A DNA stretch of 11,205 bases from Thermoanaerobaculia bacterium. Lineage in GTDB: Bacteria > Acidobacteriota > Thermoanaerobaculia > Gp7-AA8. How positions within the stretch are numbered: position 1 is the stretch's first letter; every line of letters begins with the position of its first letter. Both the position numbers and the translations under genes were made by a program. Below the pieces are notes generated by a model. It worked only from the letters and a program-made list of their open reading frames with translations. It was not told the DNA's origin and did not search any database. Positions 8,101 to 11,205 of this stretch are shown piece by piece. The DNA is taken from contig JAMPYE010000099.1 of assembly GCA_023700825.1 (NCBI GenBank), positions 1 to 11,205 of the forward strand, in the 5' to 3' direction.

Positions 8101-11100
8101 TGCGGGTGCTGAACCGCGACACGCGCGCCCCAATGGAAAACGTTCGAGTCCAGGTAAGCTCCGAAGGCACGAACTTCGTTGGCTACACCGATTCGAGCGG
8201 GTCCGTGCTCGCAGGATCGTTCATCTTGAATCGCGAGGTCTCGGTCGGAGCGGCGACGGTCGACGGTCGGCTCTCCGGATCGACGCGCGTGACGATTCTC
8301 CGCTCTTCGGTTCCCGCCGATGCCACGATCGAGCTCGCGAGCTACGCGACCATCAGCGGCTACGTGGAAGCGGAAGAGGGCGGGCCGTCGATCGGCACCC
8401 GCGTCGTGGCGCAGGGCAGTGCCGAGACCGTGACCGACGGAGCCGGGCGCTTCGGCATCGCAGGCCTCGTTACCGGCACAAGTATCAATCTCGTCTATCT
8501 GGGACCGGACGGCCTGACCGTCGGTGCGCGGCAGCAGTTCACGCCGGCAGTGCCCGGTGTGAATCTGGTTCCCTCTGTCCGGCTCGACGCGACGCCGCCC
8601 AGAATCGTCGCAGTCAACCCGGTCGACGGCGCAGCCGAGGTCTCGCTCGACACTCGGGTCGAGGTCGTCTTCAGCGAGCCGATCGCTCCCGCGTATCACA
8701 GCGCGACGTACTTTCAGCTGGCACCGAACGGCACCGGAACAGGTACTGGCGTCGCTTTCTCGACCTTCACTGAGGCACGCGGCTTCGTCGTCACCTTGAT
8801 TCCGTCCCAGAAGCTCGCCAGCCACACGCTGTATCGACTCTTGATCAGCGGAAGCGTCGCCGACATGAGCGGGCATGCCGTCGGAGCTCCCCGAGAAGTC
8901 AGCTTCACGACGTCCGATCGCACCGAGCCGCAGATCCTGCGCGTCTCGCCCGACGCCTCGAGGCCCATCCCTGCGAACAGCCTGTTCGAGGTCGAGCTCA
9001 ACGAGGCGTTGAACTCCTTGGATTGGCAGGCGGGTGGATCGGGGCGGATGACGCTGTCCAAGCTCGCGGGCATGCCGTCCGCGCCCGTCGCCACCATCGA
9101 CGGCGTCGTCTGGCTCGATGAGCCGACGCACCGCACCCTGCGATTCTCGCCGTCGACCCTTCTCGAGGCAGCTTCCACCTATCGGCTCGAGCTTTCCGGC
9201 GTTCGCGATCTGCAAGGCAACTTGCTCGCAGCGCAGGCGTTCGACTTCGCGACGGCCGACGCGGTAAAGCCGCACATCTCCATCGCGACTCCTTCTCCGG
9301 CCGAGGCTCTTGTGGGCGGGCTGCTCTACACGACAGGACTCGTGCTTCGCGATGGCGATGCGAACGGGCCGGCAGCAGAGGACATCGATCGCGTCGAATA
9401 TTTCCAGCGAAGCGGCGACACGTGGCAACTCGCGCAGATCGTTCGGAGGACGGCAGGCAATCCAAATTGCTCATACAGCTTCGTCGTCCCCACCAGTTCC
9501 CCGAGCTTCGCGCTTCGAGCGGTCGCGTTCGACACGTCGTTCAACGAGAGCCTGCCGGCGGAGGTCGCCTGGGAGGTAGTCGCGGACGAAGCTCCCCGGA
9601 ACGTCAACATCGTGACGAAAATCGGCGGCATGCTTTCGGCGAGCGCCCACGCCGGTTCCCCGGTTGTTGCGAATCTCACTTTCGAGGAGGAAGGCTTCGT
9701 CGCGACGTACACGATTCGCGCAGTTGCGACGAAGGATGGCCAGCCGCTCTTCGCGTCGGCGCCACAGTCGGCGGAGATGCGCCGGGCGCCAGGCGACGGC
9801 TGGTCGACGGTGACGTACGAGTTCGTGCTGCCGAAGACCCTCCCTGCGGGGACGATCGTCACCGTCGGCGCGACGGTGAATGATTCGTCGAATCGCGCCG
9901 GCACCGGCGAAGCGACGATCTCGATTCTCGAAGACTCCGGGAAGCCGGCTGTCGTACTGGTCAGCGAGCCCGCACCCGGAGGGAGCGTCTCCGACGGAGG
10001 AATCGTTCGCGTCCGGGCGACTGGCGCGGATGTCGAGGTCGGTGTCGCAACGGTCAGGGCGATTCTCGGCGCACGCACCGTCAGCCTTACGCGAGTCGGC
10101 AGCGGTGACGAGTTCGCAGGAGAGATCATCGCCCCCGACGTCTCCGGCGTCGAGGCCGTGCCGTTCGATCTCGGCGTCGAGGCCGAAGACTATGCGGGGA
10201 ACGTCTCTGCTCGCACGGTAGTACCGCTGACGGTCACGCCTGTCTACGATCCCACCGATCCGGTCATCTCGTTCGTCTGCGGGACCGACGGGGCGGTTCT
10301 CCCGGTGGGCGTGAGCTTCAGCGTCCTCGTCGATGTAAAGCCGGGCGCGGCCGCGGGGTCCGATCCGGCGAACGCGATTTCATCGGTCGTTTTCAGGGTG
10401 AACGGTGACGAGCGAAGACTCGACCCGAGCGCGAGCAATCGCTACTCGACATCGATCTCGACGGTCGGCATGGCGGACGGATCCGTGGTCAGGGTGGAGG
10501 TCGAGGCTCGGACCAGTGGAACCGGATCGGGTGCTCGAGCGTGGGAGATTCCCGTCGTCGAGGCCGTCGACCTCACCGGCCACGTCATCGAGGCCGATGA
10601 CCCTCGATATGAATCTCGATCGATCTTCGTGAACGGCGGGTCGCTCACGATCATCGGGCGGCACACCTTTGCGAACGTGATCGTTCTGGGGGGCGCGATG
10701 CCGTCCTCGGTCAAGACCAATCCCGCGAGCCTGCTCGAGTTCTCCTCGTCCAACGTGTACGTGGGATGTGGCGCGAGCATCGACGTCGACGATCTCGGTT
10801 CGGAGCCGGTGCCCCTTGATGGCTCCCCGGGCAGTTATGGCGGGTATGGCGCTGGAGGGCAGCGGTCGACTTACGGCTCGCTCGTCAAGCCACGAAGTTT
10901 CGGAAACGGGGGCGGCGTGAACCCGGTCTTCCGGGGTCTGCCCCAGAACAATGCGGGAGGGGCTGTCAGCCTCACGGCGGCACGCTTCGTGCTCGATGGC
11001 CAACTTCGCGCCAACGGCAGCGACACCCATGGTGACGCTGGCGGAGGATCGGGCGGAAGCGTACATCTGCAGGTCGGTGATCTCGTCCTGGGGCTCGATG

Positions 11101-11205
11101 GAGCGATCGCTGCAAATGGGGCGAGGGGAGGCGGCGGAGGACGGGTCGCGGTCCACGCGACGAACTCGATCCAGGCGAGCTATGCCCAGATCGCGGCTCG
11201 AGGGA
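2193..11205 (+). CDS. Giant multi-domain exported protein, 3' end outside window
   Basis: One frame runs without a stop from the ATG to the window edge, giving 3004 complete codons. Residues 1-25 form a signal peptide (Arg8, hydrophobic VLALSVLLCMAAATCLA, cleavage before Gln26); Cys23 lacks a proper lipobox, so export as a lipoprotein is unlikely. Order of modules: unrecognised N-terminal region (about 26-500), helix-rich charged segment (about 509-671), SbsA-like Ig domain (about 800-919), a dozen or so carboxypeptidase-regulatory-like domains (about 925-2130), two SbsA-like Ig domains (about 2135-2357), four Ig-like segments (about 2359-2790) and a glycine-rich region (2792 onward). No enzyme motif, membrane helix, sortase motif or C-terminal anchor is visible in the window. 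The composition points to a surface or secreted scaffold, adhesin, or carrier of a C-terminal effector. It probably shares an operon with the exported protein just upstream. That it is one open secreted chain is certain from the sequence; its function is not known. Confidence 0.95.
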   Translation, partial: MTSFNAARVLALSVLLCMAAATCLAQPIASGDLEIRGMALEIVETSVSVEANTGTPSYVQTRFGGGTDDATVAGGFVAEGDLVGPGIDTPITLRTPPGHRFEIPGLPTEGEYYLQRVRLVRSDGTFLSDAIPSVASIRVSSMLLTEVKMRQLTSDELRARGIVLDSRNFECWQVTATFYVEGKAVVVEYPVVIDPTTREIRQVVGATPYNLPPIGNFTPPRWTPPAVVAFDLDEPVGDQLPSGSPTPFEPTRAKRSSIPAALVLSGNLAVLHQFFSVGLNVANGASPASTVRLEAVSARLRAPSQVRIAKTSPSVAPGQPVPLRTADGGSLEPQQQAAAEWTVEGLATGTHMLDVDVQATMTQPGQPDQVLSGTKSAAVVIHDPRFNISFAHPATVEAAVDWSSDSSVYSAWAFVTNTSPSQQTVGFSTGIPTCSGVPQHLCLADGASKSVTLDLSPGQTKEIEYRLKSSRSGSLFASAASSDSGAVGVSLQLLGGENYSPATLLMPWYARFLDQNFVNANLQLLGRGFGVATASLTSTMAGSPRVIKTDVFMRAIDIARAGQRSFITDSESDPAGTRAGKRFAYSNLALDLLGARDGRRREGEAVEHRNALQEWDALRRMESENNRSGRTAGAALALQLESTLEPGESPTQAFDRFVAAGAHRSDFVVALVTRGNARLGFVSPSGATVGANVTGAHPYSRRVPFADIHRLRMPDATDAELGIIGHSTTNVEVVISADGPVDLELVFPGGDLGAPLRVSRSFSSVGSHTYTLRIANGVARIDGHDETGLPLTITSAAPLAVPPIEVLAARQDLYLDTEGHKVSLLFNRPVLAGDGELFRKFGGEVVFADGSHSYRGPRPISAAALQEDGRVVNLTFDHALHANVAKRPGCAYSIAPAGMLSDPIEGAGVTSYSIPAARIDNARPAALLYGQVIAGDGMPITGADVVLYSGPPQYDRSNASAGTAQLGSFFFEYVPRDPQNGYSGAFTLEAITTEGKSTSTSGTIRTPGAVYAIDLQFLGRGSAEGYVRYDDSNAAVAGARVVVGSRMFNQFRTTTTDTSGFYRVTDVPVGPLTFSATDAEGNVVYAAGEIAASGQVVERNLLIHRQPFPGVGAVRGIVRRSDGQNDPVPGAHVGVYSQGYGLIDGYTDADGRFEFTAVPAGSVSVLAEEWTVAYESAAIELDLRADETREVTLIIPVRNTSVALGRVEGVVTRGDAGVIGARPVPGAVVQIDGFPAVTADASGRFTFESVPLTFSTRRVRAWDPESGRIGESHLPTLRSDATNNAPIFIPAASGAGRGTVRVLLLDAGGAPVSSDEYKVLLTGYPVVELRPESETGVFTVVDVPVGTTVEFAAVPRTASGRYGEQFVSGSASVDIDQQIVSRTLRLPGQGQVLVSLQSAGTKQLGDVRLEFRAWSEAEQDIAEKVVLASTQDPPGSGIPGYARFARVPAQQTVTVSADLAAQGSASQALRLAWDGQVLQSDLQLGTRARGRGRVLHFDGLTPIVGASVAIVDGLQDSGVQVTGEHGSFEFADVPPGIDFRLTASWYENDVYRTGVAGGRTPELGGLVEGLVITLRRQANVEGRIVFADRKVDPADPSRMVPDDTPGDYSDNAPVARGSFWLTELDFPNRSFGSQGSPLRADLEGNFVVANVFEGSFRVTASNLDQSASVSGRIDLDGVSVTALLAVGAEGSGTIDVRVVDPDRAYVAVPNAEITLYRNGEAFDFGSSDGAGNARFGELPATGSYQVGVYSKALGRSGASDAFTIQPGVGRIVEVALERSGTVAGTLTDSAYSGEGVVGAHVSLTGMGYGTRTTTADGGAFEFDGVREGLFRLETRDPLSNRRAYGQGEISQGQPRDTVDLQLPRWSSLRVNTWLPDDYGARSSTPAGSVAVDVRQLCYFSQGDGALICEELRSLQGASLLFDRVLPDADYLADVREIGGSGRKVSLSGRLNEGESKQHDVVLPAFGRVNVRVLNRDTRAPMENVRVQVSSEGTNFVGYTDSSGSVLAGSFILNREVSVGAATVDGRLSGSTRVTILRSSVPADATIELASYATISGYVEAEEGGPSIGTRVVAQGSAETVTDGAGRFGIAGLVTGTSINLVYLGPDGLTVGARQQFTPAVPGVNLVPSVRLDATPPRIVAVNPVDGAAEVSLDTRVEVVFSEPIAPAYHSATYFQLAPNGTGTGTGVAFSTFTEARGFVVTLIPSQKLASHTLYRLLISGSVADMSGHAVGAPREVSFTTSDRTEPQILRVSPDASRPIPANSLFEVELNEALNSLDWQAGGSGRMTLSKLAGMPSAPVATIDGVVWLDEPTHRTLRFSPSTLLEAASTYRLELSGVRDLQGNLLAAQAFDFATADAVKPHISIATPSPAEALVGGLLYTTGLVLRDGDANGPAAEDIDRVEYFQRSGDTWQLAQIVRRTAGNPNCSYSFVVPTSSPSFALRAVAFDTSFNESLPAEVAWEVVADEAPRNVNIVTKIGGMLSASAHAGSPVVANLTFEEEGFVATYTIRAVATKDGQPLFASAPQSAEMRRAPGDGWSTVTYEFVLPKTLPAGTIVTVGATVNDSSNRAGTGEATISILEDSGKPAVVLVSEPAPGGSVSDGGIVRVRATGADVEVGVATVRAILGARTVSLTRVGSGDEFAGEIIAPDVSGVEAVPFDLGVEAEDYAGNVSARTVVPLTVTPVYDPTDPVISFVCGTDGAVLPVGVSFSVLVDVKPGAAAGSDPANAISSVVFRVNGDERRLDPSASNRYSTSISTVGMADGSVVRVEVEARTSGTGSGARAWEIPVVEAVDLTGHVIEADDPRYESRSIFVNGGSLTIIGRHTFANVIVLGGAMPSSVKTNPASLLEFSSSNVYVGCGASIDVDDLGSEPVPLDGSPGSYGGYGAGGQRSTYGSLVKPRSFGNGGGVNPVFRGLPQNNAGGAVSLTAARFVLDGQLRANGSDTHGDAGGGSGGSVHLQVGDLVLGLDGAIAANGARGGGGGRVAVHATNSIQASYAQIAARG
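2268..2850 (+). other. N-terminal module of the giant protein
   Basis: Residues about 26-220 follow the signal peptide. They contain a beta-rich stretch with PSYVQTRFGG, FVAEGDLVGPGIDTPITL and GEYYLQRVRL. A segment LTEVKMRQLTSDELRARGI (residues 144-162) then combines a strand with a predicted helix, followed by strands at TATFYVEGKAVVVEYPVVID. The segment ends in a proline-rich linker (LPPIGNFTPPRWTPPAVV). I cannot assign it to a named family. The ordered mix of strands and one helix suggests a folded domain rather than a linker. Beta-sandwich-like sequence continues to about residue 500 and includes a close cysteine pair, Cys434 and Cys442, which could form a disulfide outside the cytoplasm. 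Confidence 0.5.
3717..4205 (+). other. Helix-rich charged segment of the giant protein
   Basis: Residues about 509-671 differ from the beta-rich remainder. They include likely amphipathic helices such as VFMRAIDIARAGQ, FAYSNLALDLLGARDGRRR, EHRNALQEWDALRRMESENN and AGAALALQLESTL, ending near FDRFVAAGAHRSDFVVALV. Charge density is high. No catalytic motif is recognised. The segment separates the N-terminal beta region from a beta stretch (GNARLGFVSPSGATVG) and the first SbsA-like Ig domain. It could be a compact helical domain or a spacer; the assignment rests on residue pattern only. Confidence 0.45.
4590..4950 (+). other. SbsA-like Ig domain 1 of the giant protein
   Basis: Residues about 800-919 read VLAARQDLYLDTEGHKVSLL and then FNRPV, with VVNLTFDHAL and a closing GCAYSIAPAGMLSDPIEG. 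This is the usual order of the SbsA-like Ig fold (Big_5): a strand leading to a V-x-L-x-F-x-x-P-V motif, later a strand with a 'functional' tail resembling 'D-x-x-G-N'. The match is looser than for the pair at 8595-9261. These domains are typical of S-layer and other surface proteins. Confidence 0.45.
4965..8582 (+). repeat. Array of carboxypeptidase-regulatory-like domains
   Basis: Residues about 925-2130 are a run of some 13 beta-sandwich units of about 75-110 residues. They resemble the carboxypeptidase regulatory-like (CarboxypepD_reg, transthyretin-like) family. A typical unit starts G-x-V-x-G-x-V, continues P-V-x-G-A-x-V-x-V and ends with a T-D-x-x-G-x-F-x-F-x-x-V-P-x-G turn. Clear turns are TDTSGFYRVTDVPVG (1056-1070), TDADGRFEFTAVPAG (1147-1161), ADASGRFTFESVP (1239-1251), TGEHGSFEFADVPPG (1522-1536), TADGGAFEFDGVREG (1814-1828) and TDGAGRFGIAGLVTG (2081-2095). 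Approximate unit starts are residues 925, 1020, 1113, 1205, 1295, 1388, 1488, 1576, 1689, 1780, 1865, 1965 and 2051. The DNA copies are strongly diverged, so this is an old array rather than recent duplication. The units near 1295, 1388 and 1865 are degenerate and less sure. Such domains usually act as structural spacers or ligand-binding modules in exported proteins. Confidence 0.8.
8595..9261 (+). other. Pair of SbsA-like Ig domains of the giant protein
   Basis: Residues about 2135-2244 open PPRIVAVNPVDGAAEVSLDT and continue VEVVFSEPI, ending in YRLLISGSVADMSGHAVG and VSFTTSD. Residues about 2245-2357 repeat the plan: PQILRVSPDASRPIPANSLF, VELNEAL, then YRLELSGVRDLQGNLLAAQ and FDFATAD. Both show the hallmark order of Big_5/SbsA Ig-like domains: P-x-V-x-x-x-x-P at the start, a x-V-x-F-S-E-P-I strand, and a 'D-x-x-G-N/H' turn before the final F-T-T strand. 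The domains are joined head to tail with almost no linker. Confidence 0.8.
9267..10563 (+). other. Four further Ig-like segments of the giant protein
   Basis: Residues about 2359-2790 contain four beta-rich stretches beginning near VKPHISIATPSPAEALVGGL (2359), APRNVNIVTKIGGM (2467), KPAVVLVSEPAPGGSVSDGG (2584) and DPVISFVCGTDGAVLPVG (2689). They look like bacterial Ig-like folds: a conserved proline-led first strand, 'RVEYFQRSGDTW', 'LRAVAFDTSFNES' and 'LGVEAEDYAGNVS' strands, and the D-x-x-x-N turns usual before the last strand. Boundaries are approximate. The second (about 2467-2580) lacks some hallmarks and is the least sure. Confidence 0.6.
10566..11205 (+). other. Glycine-rich, probably beta-helical region, cut by window edge
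   Basis: From about residue 2792 the chain changes character. A short beta stretch (GGSLTIIGRHTFANVIVLGG, then SNVYVGCGASIDV) leads into glycine clusters: GSYGGYGAGG, GNGGGVN, NNAGGAVSL, GDAGGGSGGSVHLQVG, and ANGARGGGGGRVAVH at about 2974-2988. Short hydrophobic strands alternate with A-N-G and glycine turns (LDGQLRANGS, LGLDGAIAANG), with a spacing suggestive of coils of a parallel beta-helix. The sequence continues past the window, so neither the end nor the number of coils is known. This kind of segment can precede an anchor, a repeat stalk or an effector domain. Confidence 0.6.

Noticed and set aside
7908..9428. Minus-strand open frame of 506 codons
   Set aside because: It is antisense to the carboxypeptidase-regulatory-like and SbsA-like Ig domains; the product is charged and low in order, as expected from a shadow frame.
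1332..11205. Two-partner secretion or autotransporter arrangement
   Set aside because: The small protein has no POTRA or barrel-like features, and the giant protein lacks a TPS or haemagglutinin-type head; no barrel domain is visible in the window.
1..11205. CRISPR array, tRNA, rRNA or insertion sequence
   Set aside because: No evenly spaced identical repeats, tRNA-like cloverleaf, rRNA-like sequence, transposase frame or terminal inverted repeats were seen on reading both strands.

Overview
The window is GC-rich bacterial DNA with strongly GC-biased third codon positions. It holds one conserved housekeeping gene and the 5' part of one very large gene for an exported protein. Nothing in it fixes the taxon. 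The GC content, the exonuclease III sequence and a giant multi-domain secretory protein with many carboxypeptidase-regulatory-like and Ig-like modules would suit Acidobacteriota, Myxococcota, Gemmatimonadota or similar lineages; this is a weak inference.

Layout: (1) Positions 1-217 hold no gene I can support. They contain a GC-rich hairpin (17-41) and an array of degenerate heptads (119-213) that ends against the stop codon of the next gene. (2) Positions 218-958, minus strand, encode a complete exodeoxyribonuclease III with an intact active site. (3) Positions 959-1331 are a divergent intergenic region that must serve both the exonuclease and the rightward genes. (4) Positions 1332-2168, plus strand, encode a 278-residue exported protein of unknown function. 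(5) From 2193 a single plus-strand reading frame stays open to the right edge, giving at least 3004 residues with no stop codon. It begins with a clear signal peptide and is built almost wholly of extracellular modules: an unrecognised N-terminal region, a helix-rich charged segment, one SbsA-like Ig domain, about a dozen carboxypeptidase-regulatory-like beta-sandwiches, two further SbsA-like Ig domains, four more Ig-like segments, and a glycine-rich, probably beta-helical region that is cut by the window edge.

The two plus-strand genes lie 24 bases apart, share a reading frame and both encode exported products, so they are probably one operon. The small protein may assist or accompany the giant one at the cell surface, but the sequence does not show how. 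The most interesting object is the giant protein. Its C-terminal part, which would show whether it is an adhesin, an RHS/teneurin-like toxin carrier or an anchored surface protein, lies beyond position 11205.
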